A stretch of DNA of 64,000 bases from Burkholderia sp. Nafp2/4-1b (GCF_003635165.1 NZ_ML058647.1:1-64000); one strand, 5' to 3'; shown: positions 51,721 through 61,751, counted from the stretch's first letter. Notes: generated by a model not told the origin, from the letters alone. Numbers and translations: made by a program.

Positions 51721-54700
51721 TCAGTCGGCCGCGGCCGGCACGAGCACCTCGCGGCTGCCGTTGATGCCCATCGGCGATACGAGTCCGGCGGCTTCCATCT
51801 GCTCGACGAGACGTGCCGCGCGGTTGTAGCCGATGCGCAACTGACGCTGCACGGACGAGATCGACGCGCGCCGCGTGCGCACGACGAACGCGACCGCTTC
51901 GTCGTACAGCGGATCGGCTTCCGCATCCGGCGCGTCGCCGAACAGGTCCTGCGTCGCACCGTCGGCGGCCGGGCCGTCGAGAATCCCTTCCTCGTACTGC
52001 GGCTCGCCGAACTGCTTCAGGTATTCGACGATCCGGTGCACTTCCTCGTCGGCGACGAACGCGCCGTGCACGCGCTGGGGGTAGCCCGTGCCCGGCGGCA
52101 GGAACAGCATGTCGCCCTGACCGAGCAGCGATTCGGCGCCCATCTGGTCGAGAATCGTGCGCGAGTCGATCTTCGACGACACCTGGAACGCGACGCGCGT
52201 CGGGATGTTCGCCTTGATGAGACCGGTGATCACGTCGACGGAAGGGCGCTGCGTCGCGAGAATCAGGTGGATGCCGGCCGCGCGCGCCTTCTGCGCGAGA
52301 CGGGCGATCAGCTCCTCGATCTTCTTGCCGGCGACCATCATCAGGTCGGCCAGCTCGTCGATCACGACGACGATCAGCGGCAGCTTCGACAGCGGCTCGG
52401 GATCGTCGGGCGTCAGCGAGAACGGGTTGCCGATCTTCTTTTCCTTCGCCTCGGCATCGCGGATCTTCTGGTTGAAGCCCGCGAGGTTGCGCACGCCGAC
52501 GGCCGACATCAGCCGGTAGCGCTTCTCCATTTCGCCGACGCACCAGTTCAGCGCGTTCGCCGCGAGCTTCATGTCGGTGACGACCGGCGCGAGCAGGTGC
52601 GGGATGCCTTCGTAGACCGACAGCTCCAGCATCTTCGGGTCGATCATGATCAACCGGACGTCTTCCGGCGTCGCCTTGTACAGCAGCGACAGGATCATCG
52701 CGTTGATCGCGACCGACTTGCCGGAACCGGTCGTGCCGGCGACCAGCATGTGCGGCGCCTTCGCGAGATCGGTGACGACCGGGTGGCCGGTGATGTCCTT
52801 GCCCATCGCGATCGTCAGCTGCGACGTCGAGTGCTGGTACTGGCGCGATTCGAGAATTTCCGACAGGCGGATCATCTGACGTTTCGCGTTCGGCAGCTCG
52901 AGGCCCATGCAGGTCTTGCCGGGAATCGTCTCGACGACGCGGATCGACGTGAGGCCGAGGCCGCGCGACAGGTCCTTCATCAGGCCGACGATCTGGCTGC
53001 CGCGCACGCCGAGCGCGGGTTCGATCTCGAAGCGCGTGATCACCGGGCCGGCCGATGCACCGACCACCGTTACCGGCACCTTGAACTCCTGCAGGCGCTG
53101 TTCGATGATCTGGGCCGTTTGCGCGAGATGTTCTTCGGTGATCGTTTCGACGTCGTCGGAAGCGGGCTCGAGCAGGTCGAGCGTCGGCAGTTCGACGTTG
53201 AACGACGCGGGCGCGTGGAATTCGAATGCGTTCGGACGCGGCGGCCGGGTGGGGGCTGCCAATGCGTCGGCGGCCGCGATATCCGGTTCCGCGGGGGCCG
53301 TGGGGTCGGCGGCCGGCGGCTGGGTGGCTTCCGGAAGCGTTACGGGCGGAGGCGGCGCGATTGTGACGGCGGGCGCGGTCGTTGCGCCGGCGCCGGGCAT
53401 GGACCAGCTTGCCGGCGCGGCGGCGAACGATTGGGTTTGCGGTGCGGGTGCCGGTGCCGGTGCCGGTGCGGCGGCGAACGATTGGGCTTGCGGTGCCGCT
53501 GCCGGTGCGGCGGCGAATGACTGGGCTTGCAGTGCCGGTGCCGGCACGGGCGCGGTGGGTTGCGCCGCGAGCGGTGTGTTGATGGCTGCGCCCGGGGCGG
53601 AGTAGGCCGGCGCTGCCGATACTGACGGCGGCGCGGAAGGCGCGGTCGAGGCCGTCGCAGCAGAGGTTAATGCGCTGCCTGACGGCGCGGGTGCCACGGC
53701 GGCAGGCGACACCGGCGCGCTTGCCGTCGGTTGCGATGCAGCGACGCTGAAGGCCGTGCCGGTCGACGCAGCTGTCACGGTCGGGGAAGTGGGTGCGGCG
53801 CTCATCGCCGAAGTGCTCGTCGCAGCGGCGGCGGTGAATGCGCTACCGGACGGCGCGGATGCCACGGCGGCAGGCGACACCGGCGCGCTTGCCGTCGGTT
53901 GCGATGCAGTGACGCCGAAGGCCGTGCCGGTCGAGGCGGCTGCCACGGTCGGGGAAGCGGGCGCGGTGCTCATCGCCGAGGCGCCCGTCGCAATCGTCGC
54001 GGCCGCTGCGGGAAGCTGCGTCGCGCTCGAGCTGGAAGCGTCGGCTACGGACGTCGGGACGGACGTTGCCGCCGTTGCGTTCGGCGTAGGCCAGGACGGC
54101 TGCGTGGTGGCCGAGCCCGATGCACTCGTTGCAGCCACCGGCGCGGGTGTGGCGGTTGCCGCCGGCAGCGCTGCGGACGGGGAGGCGGTGTCAGCCGATG
54201 TCGTGTGGGCCGGCGTCGCCGGTGCAGGCGCCCCTGCACGATCGCTGAATCCGTACGCGGTGCTCGCGACCCCCGTCGCTGCGGATGGCGCGACCGATGC
54301 AGCGGACATGGCCGATACGGCAGGTTGCGACGGCGAACCCGAGGCCGTATTCGTCATGCCGGTAAACGAAGACGTCGCGGCGACCGGCGAGTTGCCCGCC
54401 GTGTTCGCCTGCGCCGGCGCAGCAGAACTGGCTGCGCTGCCGACGAGCGACGACGCGCCGGTTGGCGAGATCATCGGCGCGGCGGCGAAGGGTTCAGCGG
54501 ACAACGGCTTCGACCACGACGCGGATGCGGTGGCATCGATGGAAGCAGGTTCCGGGATCGTCGAAGTCGACGCAGCAGGTGCCGGTGCCGGCGGCGCGGC
54601 GCGTTGCGTGTCTGCGGGCGACGGCGCGGTTTCGCTCTCGCGCTTCACTGCCGCTTTCCAGACCGTTCCCGTCGCGACGTCGGCCGGCGCCGGATTCGCC

Positions 54701-56643
54701 GCAGCCAAGGTCGACGTTGTCGCCACAGCTGCCGCGGCTGCAGGCATCACGTCGGGGAGCGGACGCGCGGGCGTTGCCGCGATCGACGAAGCGGGGAGGG
54801 GAGTGGCTGGCGCAACGTGCTCGACGGGCTTCACGCCGTCCGGCGCGACGGGCGCGTGTTGTTCCGCATCGGCCAATACGCCGGCATCGGCGGAAAGTGC
54901 AGATCGCGACGGGTGCTGGTTGACGATGTCGGCGGCCGAGGCCGCGTCCATCGTATTGACGATGCGGCCCGCATCGCTCGCCGTTGAGTTGACGGCGCTC
55001 GAAGACGTTTCGACTGCCGCGCCTGCAGCGAGCGACTCGCCCACGCCTGACAGCGGCGTGGAAATCGGGCTTTGGTGCGACGCGCCGAATCCGGAAACCG
55101 GCTGGCTGACGATGTCTTCCCACGGCGCAAAGTCGATCGGCGCGTCGAAGGCCGGCGCGGTGCGCGCATCTGCATCATGCAGAGGCTCGTCGTCGGCATG
55201 ATGCGCCGGCGCGTTGGTCTCGACGCCGAGATCCGACACGACATGGCGCGCAGCGTCACCGAACGCCGAGGCGCCGGTATCCATGTCATCGAAAACAGGC
55301 GTGCGCACGCTCGGCTCGGCCGGCATGAACGCATCCAGCACGATCGGCTCGTTGTCGTCATATGCCGACGACACGGTTTCCCGCGCCTCCTGGCGGCCTG
55401 CATCATGCGGCGCAACCGGATGCGCACCCGCAACGACCGCGGCCGGTGCGGCCGTCGATGCCATCGATGCCATCGCGGCCACGCTGCCTGCCGCGGCCGC
55501 GGCCGCGGCGCCAGCCACGGCGGCCGTCGTTGTCGACCCATCGCTCGACCGCACGCCGTCCAGCGTCGCCCACTGCGCGGTGCTGGCCTCGATCGAGCGC
55601 AGCGTGTCGTGAACGCTCGGCGCCGGCGTGATCGGCTCCGCGGGTTGTTGCACCCATGCGTAGAGCGGTGCGCGCGCCGGGGCCGGCGGCGCCGGGCGCC
55701 GGCGCGCGGCTTCCTGCGACTGGCCGGCGGCGGCGGTGGCGCCGGCGCCCGTGATCGGGCGCGCGGGCGTGCGCGGCGGCGTTGCGGCGACCGGGCGCGG
55801 CGTGACGGCGGCGCGCGGTGCGGCCGGCTGCTTCAGTGCGGCTGCGGCAGGTCGCGCGGTGGCCGGTTGCGGCCGAACGGGTTCGAACCCGACCGGAAGG
55901 GGCGCCGGATTCGGACGCGGGACCTGTGCGTTCGCGGCGGCACGCGCGAGGCTCGCGGTGCTGCCGGTGGTCGGGGGCGGCATCGCGCTCGTCGTGCCCG
56001 GCGCGGGCGGCACCGGCATCCGGTTGGCGGGCGTCGGCTTCAGCCATCCCGACGGCGCGACCGGCTCCGCGAACGGGCGCGGCGCGGGCCTGCTGCGCGG
56101 CTTCGGCCGGGCCTGCGGATCGGGCTTCCACAGCGTCGGGCGCGAATACCGGCCGTTCTGCCGCGGCGCCATCGAGTTGACGGTGTGGGCGGTAGTCGGC
56201 TGCACGATGTCGTCGTCGCGGTGCAGCGCACTGCGCGGCAGGTCGGCGACGCCGCGCACGTCGTCGTCGGCGACATCGCGCGCGAGCTTCACGCCGAACG
56301 ACGTATCGACCCATGCGGCGAACTGCCGCCAGCCGATGCCGGTCAGCCACGGCAGGCCCGCGAAGAACAGCACGACCATCGCGACCGGCGTGCCGATCGG
56401 CCCGAGCAGATGCGTGAAGCCGTTCGAGAGCGCATGGCCGAGCGCGTTGATGTCGGGGCCCGACAACGGGCTCGTCAGCGCGCAGCTCGCGACGAACACG
56501 GCAGCGAAGCCGAGCCACAGGCGAATCGAGCCGGGGCCGGCGAGCCCGCCGCCGCCGGGCAGCATCGCCTGAACGAGACGCCAGAAGAGAAGGAGGAACC
56601 AGACGGCGGAGATGCCGAACCAGCCGAAGACAACCGTGTGCAT
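51721..56643 (-). CDS. ftsK: DNA translocase FtsK with very long disordered linker
   Basis: A protein of 1640 residues. The first ~150 residues hold the membrane helices (WFGISAVWFLLLFWRLVQAML ... GTPVAMVVLFFAGLPWL). A linker of roughly 900-1000 residues, extremely rich in Ala, Pro, Ser and Thr, includes tandem repeats. The motor begins near residue 1120: LEPASDDVETITEEHLAQTA, Walker A GTTGSGKSVAINAM (about 1302), Walker B LIMIDPKMLELSVYEG and the gamma DNA-reading winged helix (DPLYDEAVAFVVRTRRASIS...YNRAARLVEQMEAAG). It clears the terminus and activates XerCD at division. Only the linker is unusual. Confidence 0.95.
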   Translation of the reverse strand: MHTVVFGWFGISAVWFLLLFWRLVQAMLPGGGGLAGPGSIRLWLGFAAVFVASCALTSPLSGPDINALGHALSNGFTHLLGPIGTPVAMVVLFFAGLPWLTGIGWRQFAAWVDTSFGVKLARDVADDDVRGVADLPRSALHRDDDIVQPTTAHTVNSMAPRQNGRYSRPTLWKPDPQARPKPRSRPAPRPFAEPVAPSGWLKPTPANRMPVPPAPGTTSAMPPPTTGSTASLARAAANAQVPRPNPAPLPVGFEPVRPQPATARPAAAALKQPAAPRAAVTPRPVAATPPRTPARPITGAGATAAAGQSQEAARRRPAPPAPARAPLYAWVQQPAEPITPAPSVHDTLRSIEASTAQWATLDGVRSSDGSTTTAAVAGAAAAAAAGSVAAMASMASTAAPAAVVAGAHPVAPHDAGRQEARETVSSAYDDNEPIVLDAFMPAEPSVRTPVFDDMDTGASAFGDAARHVVSDLGVETNAPAHHADDEPLHDADARTAPAFDAPIDFAPWEDIVSQPVSGFGASHQSPISTPLSGVGESLAAGAAVETSSSAVNSTASDAGRIVNTMDAASAADIVNQHPSRSALSADAGVLADAEQHAPVAPDGVKPVEHVAPATPLPASSIAATPARPLPDVMPAAAAAVATTSTLAAANPAPADVATGTVWKAAVKRESETAPSPADTQRAAPPAPAPAASTSTIPEPASIDATASASWSKPLSAEPFAAAPMISPTGASSLVGSAASSAAPAQANTAGNSPVAATSSFTGMTNTASGSPSQPAVSAMSAASVAPSAATGVASTAYGFSDRAGAPAPATPAHTTSADTASPSAALPAATATPAPVAATSASGSATTQPSWPTPNATAATSVPTSVADASSSSATQLPAAAATIATGASAMSTAPASPTVAAASTGTAFGVTASQPTASAPVSPAAVASAPSGSAFTAAAATSTSAMSAAPTSPTVTAASTGTAFSVAASQPTASAPVSPAAVAPAPSGSALTSAATASTAPSAPPSVSAAPAYSAPGAAINTPLAAQPTAPVPAPALQAQSFAAAPAAAPQAQSFAAAPAPAPAPAPQTQSFAAAPASWSMPGAGATTAPAVTIAPPPPVTLPEATQPPAADPTAPAEPDIAAADALAAPTRPPRPNAFEFHAPASFNVELPTLDLLEPASDDVETITEEHLAQTAQIIEQRLQEFKVPVTVVGASAGPVITRFEIEPALGVRGSQIVGLMKDLSRGLGLTSIRVVETIPGKTCMGLELPNAKRQMIRLSEILESRQYQHSTSQLTIAMGKDITGHPVVTDLAKAPHMLVAGTTGSGKSVAINAMILSLLYKATPEDVRLIMIDPKMLELSVYEGIPHLLAPVVTDMKLAANALNWCVGEMEKRYRLMSAVGVRNLAGFNQKIRDAEAKEKKIGNPFSLTPDDPEPLSKLPLIVVVIDELADLMMVAGKKIEELIARLAQKARAAGIHLILATQRPSVDVITGLIKANIPTRVAFQVSSKIDSRTILDQMGAESLLGQGDMLFLPPGTGYPQRVHGAFVADEEVHRIVEYLKQFGEPQYEEGILDGPAADGATQDLFGDAPDAEADPLYDEAVAFVVRTRRASISSVQRQLRIGYNRAARLVEQMEAAGLVSPMGINGSREVLVPAAAD
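53657..53990 (-). repeat. 168-bp tandem repeat within the ftsK linker
   Basis: Two copies of a 56-codon unit (ATSTSAMSAAPTSPTVTAAS, then AFSVAASQPTASAPVSPAAV) lie end to end with few differences. A shorter repeat of the AQSFAAAPA type follows at about 53415-53545. Length variation between strains is expected. Confidence 0.75.
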
Positions 56644-56832
56644 GCTTTGATGAAACAGGAAGAGGGTGGGGCGCGCGGTGCGCGACCCGCCGAGTTTAAC
56701 CGGCCGACGAACGAGACTGACAGCGCGCCGAGGCAGTATGAAGGCAGCGATGCGCGTTCAGGCTGCCGCGCGCATATGTCGTGAATCCGCGTGCGGCGAA
56801 GGCGGTCGGTCGGCCTTCGCCCGCGTGCTGCA

Positions 56833-57378
56833 TCAGGAGTTCCGGCGCGTGAAGGTCAGCGTCTCGCCGGCTTCGGTCACGATCTGCAACTGCTGCGGCT
56901 CGCGCATCTGCACGCCGGTCTTCTGGATGTGCGCGAGCGCGTCGAGGTACGCGCGCTCGAGCTGGCCGCCGAGCGCGTTCGGGCACGCCATCCGCGTGCC
57001 GGCGAGCGGGCCGAAGCTCAGCAGGCCGTTCTTGAGCGCGTAGGTGCCCATGTAGCGGTTGCAGCCCGAAAAGCCGCTGGCGCGTCGCACGCCCGAATCG
57101 GTGGACAGCGCGAGCTTGATCGGCTCGCCGTTGTCGCCGTGCGGAATCGTGCGCGGCGTGCCGTCGGCGTTCTGCCAGCTCGTGAGCTCCCAGCTCGTGT
57201 CGTCGAGCAACTGGACGGCGGCGGGGTTGTACGGGTCGGGGGCGGGGGCGGCGGAGTCGGAATGGGTCGGCATCGCGCAGGCGGCGAGAAGCGTGGCAAG
57301 CGTCAACGCGCAGAGCGGCGCGCGCAACGGGCGAAGCAGGCCGGTGCGTGCGCGTGCGGCGGCGGACAGGTGGGACAT
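56833..57378 (-). CDS. META domain lipoprotein (HslJ-like)
   Basis: A protein of 181 residues. A signal sequence with lipobox LATLLAAC (Cys34) predicts an outer-membrane-type lipoprotein (Ala-Met after Cys). The META domain contains TSWELTSWQNADG, FSGCNRYMGTYALKNGLLSFGPLAGTRMACPNA. Its structural homologue HslJ is a heat-inducible protein linked to novobiocin resistance; the biochemical role is unknown. Confidence 0.85.
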   Translation of the reverse strand: MSHLSAAARARTGLLRPLRAPLCALTLATLLAACAMPTHSDSAAPAPDPYNPAAVQLLDDTSWELTSWQNADGTPRTIPHGDNGEPIKLALSTDSGVRRASGFSGCNRYMGTYALKNGLLSFGPLAGTRMACPNALGGQLERAYLDALAHIQKTGVQMREPQQLQIVTEAGETLTFTRRNS

Positions 57379-57606
57379 GAGCCTCGTTCCTCATCGGATT
57401 CTGATCAAGGCGTAAGAGTAACGCACCCGCCCCGCGCGAGGCGAGCCGACACTTCACGCGTGAAAACGTTCGCAGCGTGCCTGCGGGCCGCACGCGGCGC
57501 GGCGGCGGCGCTACGAAGCCGCCGAAACAACCGCCCGAACCGACGCCGATGCGCGTGTTAACATCGAAGCCGTTTTCGTCCTCCAACAGAACCAGCGGGA
57601 AATCAC

Positions 57607-58821
57607 ATGCAGATCGGTCAGCGGCTCGGTACGCCGCTTTCACCCTCGGCCACGCGCGTCATGCTGCTCGGCGCGGGCGAACTCGGCAAGGAAGTCATCA
57701 TTGCGTTGCAGCGGCTCGGCGTCGAAGTCATTGCGGTCGACCGCTATGCGGACGCACCGGGCCACCAGGTCGCGCATCGCGCGCACGTGATCGACATGAC
57801 CGACGCCGCCGCGTTGCGCGCGGTGGTCGAGGCCGAACGTCCGCACCTGATCGTGCCGGAAATCGAGGCGATCGCGACCGACGCGCTCGCGGCGATCGAG
57901 GCGGCCGGCCTCGCCGAGGTGATCCCGACCGCGCGCGCGACGCAGCTCAGGATGAACCGCGAAGGCATCCGCCGGCTCGCGGCCGAGGAGCTCGGGCTCG
58001 CGACTTCGCCGTACGCGTTCGCGGAGTCGTTCGATGCGTTCAGCGCGGCCGTCGCGAAGATCGGCATGCCGTGCGTCGTGAAGCCGGTGATGTCGTCGTC
58101 GGGCAAGGGGCAGTCGGTCGTGCGGACCGAAGCCGACGTGAAGCCGGCGTGGGACTACGCGATGGCGGGCGGCCGCGTGAACCACGGCCGCGTGATCGTC
58201 GAGGGCTTCATCGATTTCGACTACGAGATCACGCAACTGACCGTGCGGGCGATCGACCCGGCCACGCTGGAGACGCGCACCTACTTCTGCGAGCCGGTCG
58301 GCCATGTGCAGGTCGCGGGCGACTACGTCGAATCGTGGCAGCCGCAGCCGATGAGCGCGGTTGCGCTGGAAAAGTCGCGCGAGATCGCGCACAAGGTGAC
58401 CGAGGCGCTCGGCGGGCGCGGGACGTTCGGCGTCGAGCTGTTCGTGCGCGGCGACGACGTCTGGTTCTCCGAGGTGAGCCCGCGGCCGCATGACACCGGC
58501 TTGGTCACCCTCGCGTCGCAGCGCCAGTCGGAGTTCGAACTGCACGCGCGCGCGATTCTCGGGCTGCCGGTCGATCCGACGCTCGGCTCGCCGGCCGCGT
58601 CGGCGGTGATCTACGGCGGGCTCGACGAGCGCGGGATTGCGTTCGAGGGCGTGCGCGACGCGCTCGCCGTGCCGGGCGCCGACCTTCGACTGTTCGGCAA
58701 GCCGGAAAGCTTCGCGAAGCGCCGCATGGGCGTTGCGCTCGCGACCGGCGCGACCGTCGACGAAGCCCGCGAACGCGCGAAGCGCGCGGCGGCGGCCGTG
58801 CGGCCCGTGTCGGCGAACTGA
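57607..58821 (+). CDS. purT: Formate-dependent phosphoribosylglycinamide formyltransferase
   Basis: A protein of 404 residues with an ATP-grasp fold. The N-terminus has MLLGAGELGKEVIIALQRLGVEVIAVDRY (nucleotide-binding domain), then CVVKPVMSSSGKGQSVV (ATP-binding lysines), VEGFIDFDYEIT, FGVELFVRGDDVWFSEVSPRPHDTG (metal ligands). It formylates glycinamide ribonucleotide with formate and ATP, the tetrahydrofolate-free third step of purine synthesis. Confidence 0.96.
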   Translation: MQIGQRLGTPLSPSATRVMLLGAGELGKEVIIALQRLGVEVIAVDRYADAPGHQVAHRAHVIDMTDAAALRAVVEAERPHLIVPEIEAIATDALAAIEAAGLAEVIPTARATQLRMNREGIRRLAAEELGLATSPYAFAESFDAFSAAVAKIGMPCVVKPVMSSSGKGQSVVRTEADVKPAWDYAMAGGRVNHGRVIVEGFIDFDYEITQLTVRAIDPATLETRTYFCEPVGHVQVAGDYVESWQPQPMSAVALEKSREIAHKVTEALGGRGTFGVELFVRGDDVWFSEVSPRPHDTGLVTLASQRQSEFELHARAILGLPVDPTLGSPAASAVIYGGLDERGIAFEGVRDALAVPGADLRLFGKPESFAKRRMGVALATGATVDEARERAKRAAAAVRPVSAN

Positions 58822-58851
58822 CCGAGCCAGGGGAGAACGAAGGCGTCGACA

Positions 58852-59034
58852 TGGCGGCGGATCGGACGTACGGCCAAGCTGGGCGCCGCGCTGGCGCTGG
58901 TCGCGAGCCTTGCAGGGTGCGGGCTCGCGGCCGCGCCGTGCCGGGTCGCGTCGGCCGGGTTGAAGATCGTGCCGCTGGTCGGCCATGTGGCGGCCGCGCC
59001 GACCGACGCGTGCGCCGACGTCATCGATCCCTGA
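58852..59034 (+). pseudogene. DUF6726-like lipoprotein gene with a frameshift at codon 2
   Basis: The frame beginning WRRIGRTAKLGAALALVASL runs to AGCGLAAAPCRVASAGLKIV, VPLVGHVAAAPTDACADVID and stop. That is a lipoprotein signal with lipobox (LAGC) and a short conserved tail, which I recognise as the small DUF6726 type. The only nearby ATG (58851-58853) is out of frame by one base: deleting one G after it would restore MRRIGRTAK. No other start codon lies in frame back to the purT stop. Either an authentic frameshift or a sequencing error. Confidence 0.6.
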
Positions 59035-59132
59035 CCGACGGACCTTCGATTTCTTCGACTTCCTTCGATTCATCCCGACGATAACCGCGCCCCGCGAGGG
59101 CGCGCTTCCACCCGTCTCGTGAGAGGACCTGC

Positions 59133-59525
59133 ATGATTCGCCACATCTTCGCCGCGGTCGCGCTGGCCGGCACCGCCGTTTCCGTCGTTTCCGTCGCGCA
59201 TGCCGCGCAACTTACCGTCGAGGAAATCGACGCCGATGCGCGTGTGCAGGCCGTCTACCAGTGTGCGAGCCAGAAGCAGCCGGTACGCGTGTCGTACTGG
59301 CGCGCGGGCAACGGCCAGAGCTTCGCGCTGGTGCCGGTCAACGGCCAGCAGTTGCTGTTCGTCGATACCGTGTCGGCGTCGGGCGTGCGCTACCAGGCCG
59401 GACGCTATACGTGGTGGACGAAGGGCAAGGAAGGGACGCTGCGCGACGAGATCGCCGATCAGAACGCGGCGCCGCTGCTCGGCGACTGCGTGCAGGTCGA
59501 GAAGAAGAAAAAGAACAAGAGCTGA
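59133..59525 (+). CDS. MliC-type C-lysozyme inhibitor (periplasmic)
   Basis: A protein of 130 residues. Signal peptide to about residue 24 (VSVAHAAQ). The MliC/PliC fold is seen in YQCASQKQPVRVSYWRAGNGQSFALVPVNGQ, then SGVRYQAGRYTWWTKGKEGTLRDE, then a Cys (LLGDCV) that can pair with the first Cys. It would shield the cell from host lysozyme. A Lys-rich C-terminus (EKKKKNKS) is unusual. No lipobox, so it is soluble rather than membrane-bound. Confidence 0.8.
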   Translation: MIRHIFAAVALAGTAVSVVSVAHAAQLTVEEIDADARVQAVYQCASQKQPVRVSYWRAGNGQSFALVPVNGQQLLFVDTVSASGVRYQAGRYTWWTKGKEGTLRDEIADQNAAPLLGDCVQVEKKKKNKS

Positions 59526-59561
59526 GCGTCGCGCGCGATCGGAGAGGCGATGCAAGCGTGC

Positions 59562-59606
59562 CGATCGCCGCGATCGCCGCAATCACCCCGATCACCGCGA
59601 TCGCAG
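59562..59606 (+). repeat. Five-copy imperfect 9-bp repeat
   Basis: CGATCGCCG, CGATCGCCG, CAATCACCC, CGATCACCG, CGATCGCAG in a row after the MliC-type gene. The rest of the 526-base gap to rhlE holds only the promoter described separately. Confidence 0.65.
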
Positions 59607-59843
59607 CACTCAGCGCCGGCAGCCCGATTTGACCTCTGCGCGGCGGGGCCGGCCAAGTCGCGCTCTTCGGCCGCGCGATGCTTTGCGGATCGCCGCAGCC
59701 GCGATTCGGCCCCGTTTTTTGGCCGTCGGCCGATCGACATAGCCCGACCGCTCGCACATCGCCGTGCGCCCGGCCTGCCGGCGCACGCCGCGAACCGCCT
59801 CGGTGGCCGTTCGCGGCGTTGTCACGGACAGATGGCCGCGCAG

Positions 59844-59852
59844 TGCTACAAT
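59844..59852 (+). promoter_or_regulatory. Extended -10 promoter of rhlE
   Basis: TGCTACAAT: TG one base before TACAAT, an extended -10 element. The nearest -35-like hexamer (TTGTCA, 59819-59824) is 22 bases away, too far for a normal spacing. The leader to rhlE would be about 195 bases, rather long and gene-free. Confidence 0.45.
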
Positions 59853-60051
59853 ACGGCCCTTTCCGCCGGCATTCGCGCCGAACGGAGTCCGCACGGCCTG
59901 GCGTCCAGCGTTCGCATTGAACCGGACCCAAGCGCCAGAGCGGCGCCGCGCGGCGCGCCGCGGCTCCGTCTATTTCCGAATTGTGATGAGCGCAGGCCCG
60001 GCCGGCCTGACGCACGATGTCCCCGCCGCGCCTTTTGAGCGAAACGCCACC

Positions 60052-61542
60052 ATGTCCGATTCTGTCGCCAAGCCTGTCGACGCAACCTTCGATCAATTCG
60101 GCCTTGCCCCCGATATCCTGAAAGCCATTGTGGAGCAGGGCTATACGACGCCGACGCCGATCCAGGCGCAGGCCATTCCGGTCGTGCTCGCCGGCCGCGA
60201 CGTCATGGGCGCCGCGCAAACGGGCACCGGCAAGACCGCGAGCTTCTCGCTGCCGATCATTCAGCGTCTGCTGCCGCAGGCCAACACGAGCGCGTCCCCG
60301 GCGCGCCACCCGGTGCGGGCGCTGATCCTCACGCCGACGCGCGAGCTCGCCGACCAGGTCGCCGCGAACGTGCACGCGTATGCGAAGCACACGCCGTTGC
60401 GCAGCGCGGTGGTGTTCGGCGGCGTCGACATGAACCCGCAATCGGCCGAACTGCGCCGCGGCGTCGAGATCCTGATCGCGACGCCGGGCCGCCTGCTCGA
60501 CCACGTGCAGCAAAAGACCGCGAATCTCGGTCAGGTCCAGATCCTCGTGCTCGACGAAGCCGACCGGATGCTCGACATGGGCTTCCTGCCCGACCTGCAG
60601 CGCATCCTGAACCTGCTGCCGAAGGAGCGCCAGACGCTGCTGTTCTCGGCCACGTTCTCGGGCGAAATCAAGAAGCTCGCGTCGACCTACCTGCGCAACC
60701 CGCAGACGATCGAGGTCGCGCGCAGCAACTCGACCAACGCGAACGTCACGCAGATCGTCTACGACGTCGCCGAAGGCGACAAGCAGGCGGCCGTCGTGCA
60801 GTTGCTGCGCGATCGCGGGCTCAAGCAGGTGATCGTGTTCTGCAACAGCAAGATCGGCGCGAGCCGGCTCGCACGCAACCTCGAGCGCGACGGCGTGGTC
60901 GCATCGGCGATTCACGGCGACAAGACGCAGCTCGAACGGATGCAGGCCCTCGACGCGTTCAAGCGCGGCGAGATCGAGGCACTCGTCGCGACCGACGTGG
61001 CCGCGCGCGGTCTCGACATCGCCGAACTGCCGGCCGTGATCAACTTCGACCTGCCGTTCAGCGCGGAAGACTACGTGCACCGGATCGGCCGTACGGGCCG
61101 CGCGGGCGCGACCGGCGATGCGCTGTCGCTGTGCAGCCCGAACGAGCGCAAGCAGCTCGCCGATATCGAGAAGCTGATCAAGCGTCCGCTCGACGTGCAG
61201 ACGCTCGTGCTCAACAAGCCCGCACGCCATCGTCACGAAGAACGTGGCAGCGAGCGTGGCGGCGATCGAGGTGAGCGCGGCGGCGAACGTGGCGGCCGTC
61301 GCGATCGCGAAGAGCATCGCGGTGCGTCGGCGCGTCGTTCGGGCGGTTCCGAGCGTGGTGGCCATCACCGTCGCCACGAGGCGCCGGTCGACGATTTCTT
61401 CCTGAAGCCGTACGAACCGTCGGTGCCGGCGACGCAGCCGGACGACACGAAGTCCGCGCAGCAGACCGAGAAGAAGGGGCCGAAGCGTCAGGTTGCCGCG
61501 CTGCTCGGCGGGTTCGGGATGCCGCGCAAGCCGTCGGCGTAA
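60052..61542 (+). CDS. rhlE: DEAD-box RNA helicase RhlE
   Basis: A protein of 496 residues. Q motif region FDQFGLAPDILKAIVEQGYTTPTPIQ, motif I AQTGTGKT (55-62), II LDEADRMLDMGF, III SATFS, then VATDVAARGLDIAELP and motif VI HRIGRTGRAG. The C-terminal tail (about 390-450) is RGG/RE-rich (ERGGDRGERGG...), an RNA-binding extension, and ends with ALLGGFGMPRKPSA. Works in ribosome assembly and mRNA turnover, especially in the cold. ATG 60052 gives the conserved start. Confidence 0.93.
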   Translation: MSDSVAKPVDATFDQFGLAPDILKAIVEQGYTTPTPIQAQAIPVVLAGRDVMGAAQTGTGKTASFSLPIIQRLLPQANTSASPARHPVRALILTPTRELADQVAANVHAYAKHTPLRSAVVFGGVDMNPQSAELRRGVEILIATPGRLLDHVQQKTANLGQVQILVLDEADRMLDMGFLPDLQRILNLLPKERQTLLFSATFSGEIKKLASTYLRNPQTIEVARSNSTNANVTQIVYDVAEGDKQAAVVQLLRDRGLKQVIVFCNSKIGASRLARNLERDGVVASAIHGDKTQLERMQALDAFKRGEIEALVATDVAARGLDIAELPAVINFDLPFSAEDYVHRIGRTGRAGATGDALSLCSPNERKQLADIEKLIKRPLDVQTLVLNKPARHRHEERGSERGGDRGERGGERGGRRDREEHRGASARRSGGSERGGHHRRHEAPVDDFFLKPYEPSVPATQPDDTKSAQQTEKKGPKRQVAALLGGFGMPRKPSA

Positions 61543-61587
61543 CCGGACGGTTCAGGCGGTCGAGGCGGCGCGCGAGCGCTGCCGCGC

Positions 61588-61622
61588 AAACGGGTGCATG
61601 CGTTGAGCATGTGCCCGTTTTT
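61588..61622 (+). terminator. Intrinsic terminator of rhlE
   Basis: AAACGGGTGCATGC pairs with GCATGTGCCCGTTT (14 bp with two G-T pairs, loop GTTGA) and ends in a T5 run. Confidence 0.85.
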
Positions 61623-61751
61623 CATTGGACGACGCATTTGGGAGGGCGCGCGAGGGGCGGTTGCTTGCCGTGTGCGGCAGCGGCGGTTGCCGATGCGTTA
61701 CCGTGCCGTGTCGTTGGCATGCGTGCCGTTCCGGGCTGCGGTCGTGATTTA

